Shown piece after piece: positions 21,365 to 30,567 of a stretch of 43,691 nucleotides of DNA (positions within the stretch are counted from its first letter, which is position 1; the number at the start of each line of letters is the position of its first letter). The notes below the pieces were generated by a model that ran no database searches, had not been told where the DNA came from, and saw nothing but the letters and a program-made list of their open reading frames with translations. The translations under genes and the position numbers were made by a program. Origin of the DNA: Caldilineaceae bacterium (GTDB taxonomy: Bacteria; Chloroflexota; Anaerolineae; Caldilineales; Caldilineaceae); assembly GCA_026989655.1 (NCBI GenBank), contig JALSIX010000035.1:1-43691 (forward strand), given 5' to 3'.

Positions 21365-22171
21365 ATGTCATCCGCGAACCCTGCGCCGTCCACCCTGCCC
21401 AGCTCCATGAGCCCTTTCAACGAACCCCTGGCGGTCCTCACAGGCTTCAGCCTCCTGCTCCTCCTCCTGGCCTGGGCCAGCCAGGAGATCGGCCAGCGCA
21501 TCCAGGGCATCGTCTCCCTGCTCACCGGATCCCAGGACCTGGCCATGGTGGTGCTCTTCCTGGTCTTTCTCCCGGGCATCCTCCTCCACGAAGGCGCCCA
21601 CTGGGCCATGGCCAGGCTCCTGGGGCTGCGGACGGGGAAGTTCCGGGTGTGGCCCAGACGCATGGGGCGTCACATCGGCATGGGCAGTGTCTCCGTGGCT
21701 CGGGGGGGCCCGGTGCGGGACAGCCTGGTGGGCCTGGCGCCTCTGCTGGTAGGATCCCTGGTGGTGGGGTGGATCGGCGGCCGGCTCGACCAGGCCGGTG
21801 GGGTGACCGCCCAGTGGCAACAGGGGAGCGGGCCTCTGCAGGGCATCGTGGCCCTGTTCCGCGGCCTGGGCACGGCCTCCGACGGCCTCCTGTGGGGATA
21901 TCTGCTCTTCGCGGTGGCCAACGCGATGATGCCCTCGGCCAGTGACCGGGAGCCGCTGGGAACGCTGGGGCTCTATCTGGCGGGGTTTGGGCTGCTCTAC
22001 CTGCTGTTGGGCCGGCCAGGCCACCTCCTGGCCCAGGCCGGAACATGGCTGGTGGGGCCGTTGAGGGGTCTGCTGGGTGCCTTCCTCCTCGCGGCCCTGC
22101 TGGATCTCCTGGTCCTGGCCGGACTGTACCTCGCGGAGGCTGGGCTGGGCCACCTGTTCCGATCCCGGTAG
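21365..22171 (+). CDS. M50-like membrane metalloprotease (site-2-protease-type)
   Basis: 268 aa from ATG 21365; ATG 21407 is equally possible and neither has a strong Shine-Dalgarno. Polytopic membrane protein with about six hydrophobic segments. HEGAH (residues 75-79) within a hydrophobic stretch is an HExxH zinc motif, and NAMMPSASD (186-194) fits the N-x3-P-x3-D type third-ligand motif of M50 proteases. No PDZ domain. The protein could also be a catalytically altered relative, as the second motif lacks the usual DG. It is monocistronic with its own promoter and convergent with the TrpB2 gene; target unknown. Confidence 0.8.
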   Translation: MSSANPAPSTLPSSMSPFNEPLAVLTGFSLLLLLLAWASQEIGQRIQGIVSLLTGSQDLAMVVLFLVFLPGILLHEGAHWAMARLLGLRTGKFRVWPRRMGRHIGMGSVSVARGGPVRDSLVGLAPLLVGSLVVGWIGGRLDQAGGVTAQWQQGSGPLQGIVALFRGLGTASDGLLWGYLLFAVANAMMPSASDREPLGTLGLYLAGFGLLYLLLGRPGHLLAQAGTWLVGPLRGLLGAFLLAALLDLLVLAGLYLAEAGLGHLFRSR

Positions 22172-22309
22172 CGGCGAGGGACGAGGGCCGGGAACGAGGC
22201 CCGCCGCGCCACTTCCCGCCCTTCGCCCCCCAGGCCTCCCGGTAGAGGGAGCCGCCCAGCCTCCACGCATCCGCCCCCGAAGAGTGGACCGGGCCGGGGG
22301 CTTCCTCTC

Positions 22310-23683
22310 CTAGTCCACCTGGGGCAAGCGCTGCAGGCTCTGCTCGATGGCCTCCTGGGGATACTCGTAGTCCACCAGTTGGCCCGAGAGGTAGGCATCG
22401 TAGGCGGCCAGATCGAAGTGGCCATGGCCGCTCAGGTTGAAGACGATGGTCCGGCCCTGGCCGCTCTCCCGCGCGGCCAGGGCCTCGTCCATGGCCGCCC
22501 GCACCGCGTGGGCACTCTCGGGGGCCGGCACGATGCCCTCGGCCCGGGCAAAGCCCACCGCGGCCTCGAAGACGGCTCGCTGGGGCAGGGCCACCGCCTC
22601 GATGAGGCCGGCCTCCTTCAGGGCGCTGACCTGGGCGCTCATCCCGTGGTAGCGCAGCCCGCCCGCGTGGATGGGGGGCGGGACGAAGTCGTGGCCCAGG
22701 GTGTGCATCTTGATCAGGGGGGTCATCTGGGCTGTGTCGCCGAAGTCGTAGGTGTAGACACCCCGGGTGAGGCTGGGCGAGGCCGTGGGCTCGGCGGCCA
22801 GAATCCGGGTCTTTCGGCCAGCCACGATGTTCTCCCGGACGAAGGGAAACGCGAGGCCGCCGAAATTGCTCCCACCCCCTGTGCAGGCAATGACCACATC
22901 GGGCCAGTCCGCGCCCGCGATCTCCAACTGCCGGATGGTCTCCTGGCCGATGACGGTCTGGTGCAGGAGCACGTGGTTGAGGACGCTGCCCAGGGAGTAC
23001 TTGGTGTCCTCCCGGGTCGCGGCGTCCTCCACGGCCTCGGAGATCGCGATGCCCAGGCTTCCAGGGCTATCGGGATCCTGCTCCAGGACCTGGCGGCCGG
23101 CCTGGGTGTCCGGGCTGGGGCTGGGCACCACCTGGGCGCCGTAGGTCTCCATGAGGATGCGCCGGTAGGGCTTCTGATCGTAGCTCACCCGCACCATGTA
23201 GACCTTGCACTCCAGGCCGTAGATCTGGGCCGCGAAGCTCAGCGCGCTGCCCCACTGGCCCGCACCGGTCTCTGTGGCCAGGCGTTTGACCCCCTCCTGC
23301 TTGTTGTAGTAGGCCTGGGCCACCGCGGTGTTGGGCTTATGGCTGCCGGATGGGCTCACCCCCTCGTACTTGTAGTAGATCTGGGCCGGCGTGTCCAGGG
23401 CCTGTTCCCACGCGTAGGCCCGAAACAACGGCGTGGGACGCCACATCCGGTAGACCTCGCGGATGGGTTCCGGGATCTCCACGTAGCGGTCTGTGGTCAC
23501 CTCCTGCAGGATCAGGGCCATGGGGAAGAGAGGCGCCAGATCGTCCGGGCCCACCGGCTGTCCGGTAGCCGGGTGAAGCACCGGCGGCAGCTCCACCCCC
23601 GCGGCGGGCAGATCCGCGTTCAGGTTGTACCAGTGGGTGGGCATCTCGGACTCGGGCAGCAGGATCTTCTTCTGGCGAGACAT
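22310..23683 (-). CDS. trpB2: tryptophan synthase beta-like subunit, TrpB2 type
   Basis: 457 aa. PLP-dependent; condenses indole and serine to tryptophan. The PLP lysine is Lys116 in [10 protein letters not shown], the catalytic Glu-containing TETGAGQWG motif is at 137-145, and the phosphate-binding [15 protein letters not shown] is at 267-281. The long N-terminus ([20 protein letters not shown]) and ~450-aa length identify the TrpB2 subgroup, which works without TrpA as an indole-salvage enzyme. The ATG has an AGGAG 7 nt upstream and a good promoter. No trpA or other trp gene is adjacent, consistent with that role. Confidence 0.95.
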   Translation of the reverse strand: MSRQKKILLPESEMPTHWYNLNADLPAAGVELPPVLHPATGQPVGPDDLAPLFPMALILQEVTTDRYVEIPEPIREVYRMWRPTPLFRAYAWEQALDTPAQIYYKYEGVSPSGSHKPNTAVAQAYYNKQEGVKRLATETGAGQWGSALSFAAQIYGLECKVYMVRVSYDQKPYRRILMETYGAQVVPSPSPDTQAGRQVLEQDPDSPGSLGIAISEAVEDAATREDTKYSLGSVLNHVLLHQTVIGQETIRQLEIAGADWPDVVIACTGGGSNFGGLAFPFVRENIVAGRKTRILAAEPTASPSLTRGVYTYDFGDTAQMTPLIKMHTLGHDFVPPPIHAGGLRYHGMSAQVSALKEAGLIEAVALPQRAVFEAAVGFARAEGIVPAPESAHAVRAAMDEALAARESGQGRTIVFNLSGHGHFDLAAYDAYLSGQLVDYEYPQEAIEQSLQRLPQVD

Positions 23684-23744
23684 GGGTGCACTCCTGTGGG
23701 CTGGATGTGTTCCCGGGCGATGTTGCTGTGGGGGGCTGCCCTGC

Positions 23745-23773
23745 ATTGTAGCACCAGGGTCCGGATGGGACAA
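23745..23773 (-). promoter_or_regulatory. promoter of trpB2
   Basis: Minus strand: TTGTCC (23773-23768), 17-nt spacer, TACAAT (23750-23745), 62 nt before the ATG. No leader peptide with Trp codons or T-box motif is visible in the short leader. Confidence 0.7.
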
Positions 23774-23812
23774 AAGCCGGGTTCCGGGGCAGGGGCAAGG
23801 GGCCCAGGCGCA

Positions 23813-23852
23813 AGGAGAACGAAGAAGGCCCTGGTCGCCGTTGACCAGGGCC
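23813..23852 (-). terminator. intrinsic terminator of the thioredoxin gene
   Basis: Perfect 10-bp stem GGCCCTGGTC / GACCAGGGCC with a 6-nt loop, followed on the minus strand by a pyrimidine/T-rich tract (TTCTTCGTTCTCC). It lies 44 nt after the trxA stop and just upstream of the trpB2 promoter, insulating the two. Confidence 0.85.
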
Positions 23853-23895
23853 CTGTCCCGTACCCAGAACGATGACCGATACGAGACCGGATGCG

Positions 23896-24243
23896 TTAGG
23901 ACTGCTGGGTCGTGGCCGGCTGGAGATGGGGCTCCAGCTCCTTCAGCAGGTGGTCCTTGGGCCGGAAGCCCACCAGGCTCTTGACGGGCTGACCGTCCTT
24001 GAAGAGGATCAGGGTGGGGATGCTCATGATCCCGTAGGCCATGGGGGTGTTCGGATTGTGGTCCACATCCATCTTGGCGATGAGCAGGCGGTCCTCCAGC
24101 TCTGTGGCCAGCTCTTCCAGAATGGGGGCGATCATCTTGCAGGGCCCACACCATTCGGCCCAGAAGTCCACCAGGACCGGTCGGTCGGCCTGGATCACCT
24201 TGGTCTCGAAGTCCGCGTCCGTCACAACGATTGGATGCGCCAT
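23896..24243 (-). CDS. trxA: thioredoxin
   Basis: 115 aa. Active site WCGPC (31-35) after VLVDFWAE; cis-Pro motif SIPTLILF (74-81). Standard length and all core elements present. ATG 24243 preceded by GGGAGGAA at 7 nt; a longer in-frame reading to 24444 includes the promoter region and is rejected. It has its own consensus promoter and terminator, so it is monocistronic. It could be the electron donor to CysH, encoded about 20 kb away. Confidence 0.97.
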   Translation of the reverse strand: MAHPIVVTDADFETKVIQADRPVLVDFWAEWCGPCKMIAPILEELATELEDRLLIAKMDVDHNPNTPMAYGIMSIPTLILFKDGQPVKSLVGFRPKDHLLKELEPHLQPATTQQS

Positions 24244-24403
24244 GCGGTTGTTCCTCCCATCTCCTGGGTCGCTTCCCTCCGGTCCCATGCCCCCGGCATG
24301 CGGGCGACGAGAGCGGAGGAAGACAGAAGACCTGCACGTCCACCATCGGTTCACCCGGCCTTCCCAAGTGAACCCCGACTGCCGGTGCCACACTGTGGGC
24401 TTT

Positions 24404-24420
24404 GCTACACTTTTCGTAGC
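24404..24420 (-). promoter_or_regulatory. small inverted repeat in the trxA leader
   Basis: GCTAC / GTAGC arms around a 7-nt A-rich loop, starting about 13 nt after the -10 of the trxA promoter. It could be an operator near the start site or a 5' stabilising hairpin. Short, so possibly fortuitous. Confidence 0.3.
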
Positions 24421-24432
24421 AAGACGGGGGAG

Positions 24433-24461
24433 ATTGTATCCCAAAAAGGCGGGCCTGTCAA
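24433..24461 (-). promoter_or_regulatory. promoter of trxA
   Basis: Minus strand: TTGACA (24461-24456), 17-nt spacer, TACAAT (24438-24433). Near-perfect consensus; the -35 overlaps the last codons of the upstream MoaB/Mog-like gene. The leader is about 180 nt long. Confidence 0.85.
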
Positions 24462-25045
24462 AGCCGCTGGCCCGTACCGGCCGCTCGACGGCGCAGGTGG
24501 GCCGCGAACTCCTCCGGATCCAGGCCCTTACGCCGGGGGGTGGAAGGTCCAGCCTCCTCCGGCTCTGGGGCCAGATAGGCCAACACCGCGGGCAACAGGT
24601 CCACCACCGCGTCCAGGAAGTGGACGGCCCGCTCCGGGGCCTCGGGCAGGTTCAGGAGCAGGGTACGCCCCCGGATGCCCGCCATGCTGCGGTCCAACAG
24701 GGCCAGGGGATCCTGCTCCGCGGCCCAGGCCCGCATGGCCTCGGACAGTCCGGGCAGCGGGCGTTCCAACACCGCGCCCGTGGCCTCGGGAACACTCTGC
24801 CGGGGGCTGGGGCCGGGCGCTGGGGAGGTCCCCCCCACGGTGATCACCAGGTCCATCTCCTCCTGGTCGCACCAGCGACGGAGGACCTCCTCCACCAGGT
24901 AGCGTTGGTCGGCCACCACGCTCTCCCGGACCACGGTGCATCCCTCCAGTTGGCCCTGCAACAGGGCGATCACCGCGGCCACGGTCTCCTGGCAGGGGGC
25001 CCCGTCGGGGGTGGATGGGATGGCCAGGATGCCTGTCCGTACCAT
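24458..25045 (-). CDS. MoaB/Mog-like molybdopterin biosynthesis protein
   Basis: 195 aa. The MoCF-binding fold is indicated by [41 protein letters not shown] (65-105), aligned with the canonical TTGGTG...PRD..PEAT loop of MogA/MoaB, which adenylate molybdopterin. The variant ([14 protein letters not shown]) lacks the usual RD acidic pair, so activity may be altered. A C-terminal extension of ~35 residues ([14 protein letters not shown]...) is charged. The gene follows rpsI by 64 nt on the same strand, and no other molybdopterin gene is nearby. Confidence 0.82.
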   Translation of the reverse strand: MVRTGILAIPSTPDGAPCQETVAAVIALLQGQLEGCTVVRESVVADQRYLVEEVLRRWCDQEEMDLVITVGGTSPAPGPSPRQSVPEATGAVLERPLPGLSEAMRAWAAEQDPLALLDRSMAGIRGRTLLLNLPEAPERAVHFLDAVVDLLPAVLAYLAPEPEEAGPSTPRRKGLDPEEFAAHLRRRAAGTGQRL

Positions 25046-25109
25046 GGGCTTGTCCGGATGAACAGGCCCCTCCGCTCCACCGCTGAGGGGCCGGAGCGCC
25101 GGGGAAGCT

Positions 25110-25499
25110 TCAGCGCTTGGTGTACTGGGGCGCCTTGCGAGCCCGCTTGAGCCCGGGCTTCTTCCGCTCCTTCACCCGGGCATCCCGGGTGAGGAACCCT
25201 GCGGCCTTCAGGGTGGGCCGCAGGTTGGGATCCACCTCCAACAGAGCCCGGGAGAGCCCGTGGCGGATGGCCTCGGCCTGGCCGGTCTCGCCGCCCCCGC
25301 GCACCCACACGCTGATGTTGAACCGATCCTCCATGCCCGTCAGAACCAGGGGCTGTCGGATCACGCTGCGGTCGATCAGGCGGCCGAAGTACTGGTCTGC
25401 AGGCCTGTCGTTGACGATGAACTGGCCCTCGCCGGGGTACAGCCGTACCCGGGCCGTAGCGGTCTTGCGGCGTCCAACGGCTTCGATGTATCGGCTCAT
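25110..25499 (-). CDS. rpsI: 30S ribosomal protein S9
   Basis: 129 aa, full length. Begins [18 protein letters not shown] and ends with the basic tail [17 protein letters not shown] that reaches the ribosomal P site. Starts 11 nt after the L13 stop, the conserved rplM-rpsI pair. ATG at 25499 with GGGAGAGG just upstream. Confidence 0.98.
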   Translation of the reverse strand: MSRYIEAVGRRKTATARVRLYPGEGQFIVNDRPADQYFGRLIDRSVIRQPLVLTGMEDRFNISVWVRGGGETGQAEAIRHGLSRALLEVDPNLRPTLKAAGFLTRDARVKERKKPGLKRARKAPQYTKR

Positions 25500-25510
25500 G
25501 TGGCCTCTCC

Positions 25511-25948
25511 CTACAGCTCCAGCTTCTTGGGCTTCTGGGCCTGGTGCGGGTGGTCGCTGCTGGCGTAGACCCGCAGCTTCCGCATCTGGGCCCGCCCCAG
25601 GCGGGTCTTGGGCATCATCCCCCGGACGGCCTCGTAGATGATCCGTTCCGGGTGCTTGCGCAGCATCTCCCGCATGGTCCGGCTCTTCAGGCCGCCGGGG
25701 TAGCGGGAATGGCGATAGTAGCGGACGGTGTCCAGCTTGTTCCCGGTGACCACGAACTTGTCCGCGTTCACCACAATGACGAAATCGCCGCAGTCCACAT
25801 GGGGCGTGAAGGTGGGCTTGTGCTTGCCCCGCAGGATCTTCGCGATCTCCGAGGCCAGGCGCCCCAGGGTCTTGCCGCTGGCATCCACCACCCACCACTC
25901 CCGTTGCGCTCGGGCTTCCTCCGCGGTGAGCTGGAAGGTCTTCTTCAC
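25511..25948 (-). CDS. rplM: 50S ribosomal protein L13
   Basis: 145 aa. Conserved [27 protein letters not shown] (18-44) and the [19 protein letters not shown] region. The start is a GTG at 25948 (VKKTFQL...) with AGGGAGAG 5 nt upstream; it overlaps the truA stop by 4 nt. No ATG fits the N-terminus. Confidence 0.97.
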   Translation of the reverse strand: MKKTFQLTAEEARAQREWWVVDASGKTLGRLASEIAKILRGKHKPTFTPHVDCGDFVIVVNADKFVVTGNKLDTVRYYRHSRYPGGLKSRTMREMLRKHPERIIYEAVRGMMPKTRLGRAQMRKLRVYASSDHPHQAQKPKKLEL

Positions 25949-26847
25949 GGTTCTCTCTCCCTCACTTCGGCGTATCCCATCTCGGCTCCACCTGTCCGGA
26001 ACAGGTCCGGATAGTCTGCGTAGTCCACCCGCTCCAACACCAGGCCCTGGGGCGGTGCTGGAGGCCTGGAGCGGCTCCGGTCCCGGGCGGCCAACGCGTC
26101 CTGGAAGGCCTCCACATCCCACTCCCCTCGGCCCACGGCCAGGAGACTGGAGACCAGGTTGCGGACCATCCGGCGCAGGAACGCGTTTCCGGTCACGGTG
26201 AAGACCAGGGCCTCCCACGGGTAGAGGTCCGCGGAGGCCACGCTGGCCTCCAGCCGCTCCCAGAAGGCCGCGTGGATGACCCGCACCGTCCGGGTCTCTC
26301 CCTCGGGGGGCTGGCCGAAGGTGGCGAAGTCGTGTTCGCCCACCAGGCAGCTCGCGGCCTGGTTCATGGCCTCCAGGTCCAGCCGCTGGGGCACCACCAG
26401 GCCATAGCGATCGTAGAGCGGAAACCGGTGGTGGCCCTCTGGAGAGCCGGGCCCTGGATGGTAGACCGTGTAGCGGTAGGTCCGGGCCGTGGCGCTGAAA
26501 CGCGGGTGAAAGCGAGCGTCCGGCACCGGAACCAGCCGACGTACCAGGATGGGCCGGGGCAGGAAGTGGTTCCAGGCCCGCTCCAGGGCATCCAGGGAGT
26601 GTCGCCAGGGCACCTGGGCCATGATCACCTGCCCCCGGGCATGGACGCCGGTATCTGTGCGCCCGGACCCCACCACCCGACAGGGTTTCCCCGTGATCCG
26701 GGCCAGGGCCGCCTCCAGGGCCCCCTGGATGGTGGGGCCGCCCCGCTGGATCTGGAAGCCGTAGAACTCCGTGCCGTCGTAGGCCACCAGGCCACACACA
26801 CGGTGCACCGGGTTCCCCTCCGGAGCGGCGGCCCCGGTGGATGGCAT
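25945..26847 (-). CDS. truA: tRNA pseudouridine(38-40) synthase
   Basis: 300 aa. Isomerises uridines 38-40 in the anticodon arm of tRNAs. The catalytic Asp65 lies in [30 protein letters not shown] and [13 protein letters not shown] are further family motifs. The N-terminal ~13 residues before [13 protein letters not shown] are extra. It sits between rplQ (2-nt gap) and rplM (4-nt overlap), a common arrangement. Confidence 0.96.
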   Translation of the reverse strand: MPSTGAAAPEGNPVHRVCGLVAYDGTEFYGFQIQRGGPTIQGALEAALARITGKPCRVVGSGRTDTGVHARGQVIMAQVPWRHSLDALERAWNHFLPRPILVRRLVPVPDARFHPRFSATARTYRYTVYHPGPGSPEGHHRFPLYDRYGLVVPQRLDLEAMNQAASCLVGEHDFATFGQPPEGETRTVRVIHAAFWERLEASVASADLYPWEALVFTVTGNAFLRRMVRNLVSSLLAVGRGEWDVEAFQDALAARDRSRSRPPAPPQGLVLERVDYADYPDLFRTGGAEMGYAEVREREP

Positions 26848-26849
26848 GG

Positions 26850-27221
26850 CTACTCCACCAGCTCCAGCACGGCCATCTCCGCGCCGTCGCCTTGGCGGCG
26901 TCCCAGGCGCAGGATCCGGACGTAGCCGCCCGGTCGGTCCATGTAACGAGGGGCGATCTCCTCGAAGAGCTTGCGGGCCACGCTCTTGTCGTTCAGGTAG
27001 GCCACCACCTGGCGCTGGGCATGGACACGGTTGCCCCCTGGGGCCAGGCCTCGCTTGGCCTTGGTGATGAGTTTCTCCGCGTCCGCCCGCACGGCCTTGG
27101 CCTTGGCCACGGTGGTGACGATCCGCTCATGGATGTACAGCTCCCGCACCAGGCCACGGAACAGGGCCTTGCGCTGGGCGGTGTTGCGGCCCAACTTGCG
27201 GCCGGCTACACGATGTCGCAT
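26850..27221 (-). CDS. rplQ: 50S ribosomal protein L17
   Basis: 123 aa. [45 protein letters not shown] is the invariant N-terminal pattern; ends with [26 protein letters not shown]. Follows rpoA by 27 nt, as in most bacteria. ATG at 27221 with GGAGGAGCG upstream. Confidence 0.98.
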   Translation of the reverse strand: MRHRVAGRKLGRNTAQRKALFRGLVRELYIHERIVTTVAKAKAVRADAEKLITKAKRGLAPGGNRVHAQRQVVAYLNDKSVARKLFEEIAPRYMDRPGGYVRILRLGRRQGDGAEMAVLELVE

Positions 27222-27248
27222 CTTCGTCGCTCCTCCGGGTGGTTGGGC

Positions 27249-28262
27249 TCACTCGGCAACGGGCTCGGCCTCGGCCGTGGGCTCCTCCAGGTCCAGGTAG
27301 CTTCGGTACGCGCTCAGATCCACCCCGGGCACCTCCAGGTATCCCTTGGCCGCCAGCTTCTCCACCAGCTCCTCCAGGGACTTGCGGCCGAAGTTGCGGA
27401 TGGCCAGCATCTCCTCCTCGCCCTTCTCCATCCGCTTGAGGATCTCCCCGACCTTGGTGATGCCGGCCCGTTTCAGGCAGTTGTACGCCCGGACCGAGAG
27501 CTCCAGCTCCTCGATGGGGGCCTCGGCCACCCGGGCCGGGATGCCGGCCTCCTCCGGTTCCGGCTCCGGCTCGGCCACGGTCACCTTGGTGCCGGCCAAC
27601 AGGCTCAGATGCTGGACCAGGATCTCCGCGGCCTGCTGGAGGGCCTCCTCCGGCGAGATGGTGCCGTCCGTCCAGATCTCCAGGTTCAGCTTGTCGTAGT
27701 CCGTCTGCTGGCCGATCCGGGTGCGCTCCACCCGATAGGCCACCTTCCGCACCGGGCTGAAGATGGCGTCCACCGGGATCTCGCCCAGGGGCAGGCGGCC
27801 TCGCTCCTCGGCCGGGCTGTAGCCCCGGCCCCGCTCCACCACCATCTCGATGTCCAGGTCCACCGCGTCGCTGTCCGCGTGGAGGAGGACCAGCTCGGGG
27901 TTCACGATCTCCACCTCCGGCGGGCAGACGATGTCGCTGGCGGTCACCGGGCCCTCCGCGGAGACCTCCACGAAGATCCGTGCAGGATCCTCGCTGCGGC
28001 TGCGCAGGCGGATCTGCTTGATGTTCATGATGAGCTGGGTGGTATCCTCCCGCACGTGGGGGATGGCCGAGAACTCATGGTGGACCCCCGAGATGCGGAT
28101 GGACGTGATCGCGGCCCCCGGGAGGCTGGACAGGAGCACCCGACGCAGGGAGTTGCCCAGGGTGATGCCGTAGCCGCCCTCCAGGGGGCTGATCACAAAG
28201 TGGCCGTAGTTCCGTGAACTGGCCTCCACTTCGACTTTGGGCATGACGAGATTTTGCAGCAA
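27249..28262 (-). CDS. rpoA: DNA-directed RNA polymerase subunit alpha
   Basis: 337 aa. The N-terminal dimerisation/assembly domain carries EGGYGITLGNSLRRVLLSSLPGAAITSIRI (about 28-57); the C-terminal domain (about 250-325) has IEELELSVRAYNCLKRAGITKVGEIL and NFGRKSLEEL, which contact UP elements and activators. A Ser/Glu-rich linker (EPEPEPEEAG) joins them. The TTG at 28262 is chosen because GGAGGG lies 6 nt upstream and MLQNLVMPKVEV resembles the N-terminus of Chloroflexota RpoA; ATG 28244 is the alternative. The 286-nt gap before it, after rpsD, shows no gene or clear promoter. Confidence 0.97.
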   Translation of the reverse strand: MLQNLVMPKVEVEASSRNYGHFVISPLEGGYGITLGNSLRRVLLSSLPGAAITSIRISGVHHEFSAIPHVREDTTQLIMNIKQIRLRSRSEDPARIFVEVSAEGPVTASDIVCPPEVEIVNPELVLLHADSDAVDLDIEMVVERGRGYSPAEERGRLPLGEIPVDAIFSPVRKVAYRVERTRIGQQTDYDKLNLEIWTDGTISPEEALQQAAEILVQHLSLLAGTKVTVAEPEPEPEEAGIPARVAEAPIEELELSVRAYNCLKRAGITKVGEILKRMEKGEEEMLAIRNFGRKSLEELVEKLAAKGYLEVPGVDLSAYRSYLDLEEPTAEAEPVAE

Positions 28263-28548
28263 CGGCGACCCTCCTACTGGTTTTCAGATGAGCGGGGTCG
28301 GGATGCCGGCCCCCTGGGCTCCCCGACCGCGACCTCGACCCCTGGAACCGCTCCCGTCCCGCTCGCTTCGAACCCTGTGCATGCGCTGGGAGTGCGATGC
28401 AGTACGTCTCTGCCCTCGAACGCCCCCCCATGGGCCCGTCGTCTCCACACACCGGCCTCCGCTCCAGGCCACTGCCCCCGGCTCCTGGCCCCCAGGGCCC
28501 CCGGATCCCTCGGGCCCTCCACCGGGCGTGGGGCCCGGGGCAGGGAGC

Positions 28549-29184
28549 TCAGCGGCTGTAGTACTCCACGATGAGCTGCTCGTTGACCGGGATCTGGATG
28601 TCCTGCCGGGAGGGCTCGGCCAGGACCGTGCCGCTCATCTCGGCAGGGCGGAGCTGGAGCCATTCGGGCACCGCACGCCCCTCGAGAAGCTGGGCCCGCT
28701 CCTTGAAATAGGTCCGGGAACGGCTCCGTTCCCGGACCCGGATCACGTCGCCGGGCTTGACCAGGTAGGACGGGATGTCCGTCTTGGTGCCGTTGACCTC
28801 GAAGTGGCCGTGACGCACCAACTGGCGGGCCTGAGCCCGGCTGTCCGCAAAGCCCAATCGGTAGACCACGTTGTCCAGGCGGCGCTCCAACAGGATGAGG
28901 AGCGTCTCGCCCGTCCGGCCCTTCCGCCGGGAGGCCTCCTGGAAATAGCGCCGGAACTGCCGCTCCAGGACCCCGTACATCCGGCGTACCTTCTGCTTCT
29001 CCCGGAGCTGCATGCCGTAGTCCGATACCTTCCGGCGCCCGGTGCGCCGCTGGCCGTGCTCGCCCGGGGGGTACGGCCGGCGCTCGATGGCGCATTTGGG
29101 GCTCAGGCAGCGCTCCCCCTTGAGGAAGAGCTTCATCCCCTCACGCCGACAGAGTTTGCACACCGCATCCGTATATCGTGCCAT
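28549..29184 (-). CDS. rpsD: 30S ribosomal protein S4, zinc-binding type
   Basis: 211 aa. N-terminal Cys9-x2-Cys12 and Cys26-x4-Cys31 form the zinc-site of C+ type S4 proteins. The S4 RNA-binding domain has [32 protein letters not shown] (101-132). S4 is the usual autogenous repressor of the alpha operon. A perfect 12-bp hairpin lies 43 nt upstream of the ATG. Confidence 0.98.
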   Translation of the reverse strand: MARYTDAVCKLCRREGMKLFLKGERCLSPKCAIERRPYPPGEHGQRRTGRRKVSDYGMQLREKQKVRRMYGVLERQFRRYFQEASRRKGRTGETLLILLERRLDNVVYRLGFADSRAQARQLVRHGHFEVNGTKTDIPSYLVKPGDVIRVRERSRSRTYFKERAQLLEGRAVPEWLQLRPAEMSGTVLAEPSRQDIQIPVNEQLIVEYYSR

Positions 29185-29227
29185 AATGCCTCCACACAGT
29201 TCGTTCGGCTCTGTCTCCAACACAGCA

Positions 29228-29258
29228 GTTGGCATCGTGCAGGGCACACGATGCCAAC
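29228..29258 (-). promoter_or_regulatory. perfect 12-bp hairpin upstream of rpsD
   Basis: GTTGGCATCGTG / CACGATGCCAAC with a 7-nt loop, inside the 228-nt gap between rpsK and rpsD. No T-run follows, so it is not a standard terminator. Its place just upstream of the gene for the autoregulator S4 makes it a candidate regulatory RNA structure or a processing site. The rest of the gap contains a 19-nt imperfect direct repeat (29311-29329 and 29373-29391, one mismatch). Confidence 0.6.
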
Positions 29259-29412
29259 GAGATCGTTCCGAAGCCCTTGTCCCCCGCGGCCCCAGAAGGT
29301 GCCCGGGCCAGCCCGCCGGGAAGGCCGCCCCACCTGCCCGGCACCCGCCCCCCGGCCAGTGAGATCGCCCGGGCCCGCCGGGAAGACCGCCAAAGACCCG
29401 ACGGCACGGGCC

Positions 29413-29817
29413 TCAGACCCGGCGCTTCTTGGGCGGCCGACACCCGTTGTGGGGGATGGGCGTCACATCGGTGATGGACAGGATGGTCAGTCCCGCCGGG
29501 ATCAGGGAGCGCAGGGCACTCTCCCGGCCCGGTCCCGGCCCCTTGACGAAGACGTCCACCTCCTTCATGTTGAAGTCGTTCACCGCGGTGCGGGCCGCCT
29601 GCTGGGCCGCCTGCTGGGCTGCGAAGGGCGTGCTCTTCCGGCTGCCCTTGAAACCCACCGTGCCACCACTGGCCCAACAGAGGACATTGCCCTCCGGGTC
29701 CGTGATGGTGACGATGGTGTTGTTGAACGTCGCGTGGATGTGGACCTGGCCCCGGGGGACGAGTTTCTTCTCCCGCCGGGACGTCCGCCGACCGCGTTGG
29801 CGCTGTGCACGAGCCAT
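29413..29817 (-). CDS. rpsK: 30S ribosomal protein S11
   Basis: 134 aa. [43 protein letters not shown] and the C-terminal [19 protein letters not shown] are diagnostic. The basic N-terminus ([16 protein letters not shown]) is normal for the family. ATG 29817, 28 nt after rpsM. Confidence 0.98.
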   Translation of the reverse strand: MARAQRQRGRRTSRREKKLVPRGQVHIHATFNNTIVTITDPEGNVLCWASGGTVGFKGSRKSTPFAAQQAAQQAARTAVNDFNMKEVDVFVKGPGPGRESALRSLIPAGLTILSITDVTPIPHNGCRPPKKRRV

Positions 29818-29845
29818 GGTCCTTGTCTCTCTCCTTGCCGCTGGA

Positions 29846-30223
29846 TCACTTCCGGGCCCGCTTCTTGCCGGCCACGGTCTTCTTCGGCCCCTTGCGGGTG
29901 CGGGCGTTCGTCCGGGTCCGCTGGCCCCGCACGGGCAGGCCCCGACGATGGCGGAGCCCCCGGTAGCAGCCGATCTCCACCAGCCGCTTGATGTTCATGT
30001 TGACCTCACGGCGCAGGTCGCCCTCCACCCGGTAGTGCTGCTCGATGTGGTCCCGCAGCCGGGCCAGCTCCTCGCCGGTCAGGTCCTTGACCCGCCGGTT
30101 CGGGTCGATGCCTGTGGCCCACAGGATCCGCTGGCTGGAGGAACGGCCAATGCCGTAGATGTAGGTCAGGGAGATCTCCACCCGTTTGTCCCGGGGGATG
30201 TCGACACCGGCGATACGTGCCAT
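29846..30223 (-). CDS. rpsM: 30S ribosomal protein S13
   Basis: 125 aa. [26 protein letters not shown] and the C-terminal [23 protein letters not shown] are invariant family features. Starts 106 nt after rpmJ and precedes rpsK, the normal order. Confidence 0.98.
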   Translation of the reverse strand: MARIAGVDIPRDKRVEISLTYIYGIGRSSSQRILWATGIDPNRRVKDLTGEELARLRDHIEQHYRVEGDLRREVNMNIKRLVEIGCYRGLRHRRGLPVRGQRTRTNARTRKGPKKTVAGKKRARK

Positions 30224-30329
30224 GCTGTGCTCCTTGCTCCTCTGAGGGTCCGACGACGGGAGGGCCACCCTCCCGGGCTCTCCAGGTCCAGTCGCCTCGC
30301 TCTCCGGGCCAAGGCCGGGGCCTCGGGGG

Positions 30330-30443
30330 TTACCCCTGGCGCTGCTTGTGCTTCGGGTTCTCGCAGATCACCCGGACCACGCCACGACGGCGCACGATCT
30401 TGCATTTCTCACAGCGTCGCTTGACCGATGGTCTCACTTTCAT
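30330..30443 (-). CDS. rpmJ: 50S ribosomal protein L36, zinc-binding type
   Basis: 37 aa. [21 protein letters not shown]... with zinc ligands Cys11, Cys14, Cys27 and His32, the standard C+ form. ATG 30443 preceded by GAGGAG at 6 nt. It is the first gene after the promoter at 30568-30596; infA, normally just upstream, is absent. Confidence 0.97.
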   Translation of the reverse strand: MKVRPSVKRRCEKCKIVRRRGVVRVICENPKHKQRQG

Positions 30444-30498
30444 GGTGGTGCTCCTCGCAGGCGAACCGGGGCGCTGGCCGCGGCCTCTACCCAGGCCC

Positions 30499-30536
30499 CG
30501 AAACCAGACAAGAGTCCATCGGCTGAGCCGATGGAC
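30499..30536 (-). terminator. hairpin with T-rich tail between map and rpmJ (terminator or attenuator)
   Basis: Perfect 10-bp stem GTCCATCGGC / GCCGATGGAC with a 3-nt loop, followed on the minus strand by TCTTGTCTGGTTTC. It lies about 25 nt downstream of the start predicted for the promoter at 30568-30596, i.e. in the leader of the rpmJ transcript, while also able to end transcripts coming from map. Confidence 0.65.
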
Positions 30537-30567
30537 GCCCCCGGTCGAGTCTCCGCGCAACTGTACT

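Noticed and set aside
29311-29392. 19-nt direct repeat in the rpsK-rpsD gap as a possible mobile or iteron element
   Set aside because: Only two GC-rich copies with one mismatch and no target-site or further structure; probably local slippage or composition.
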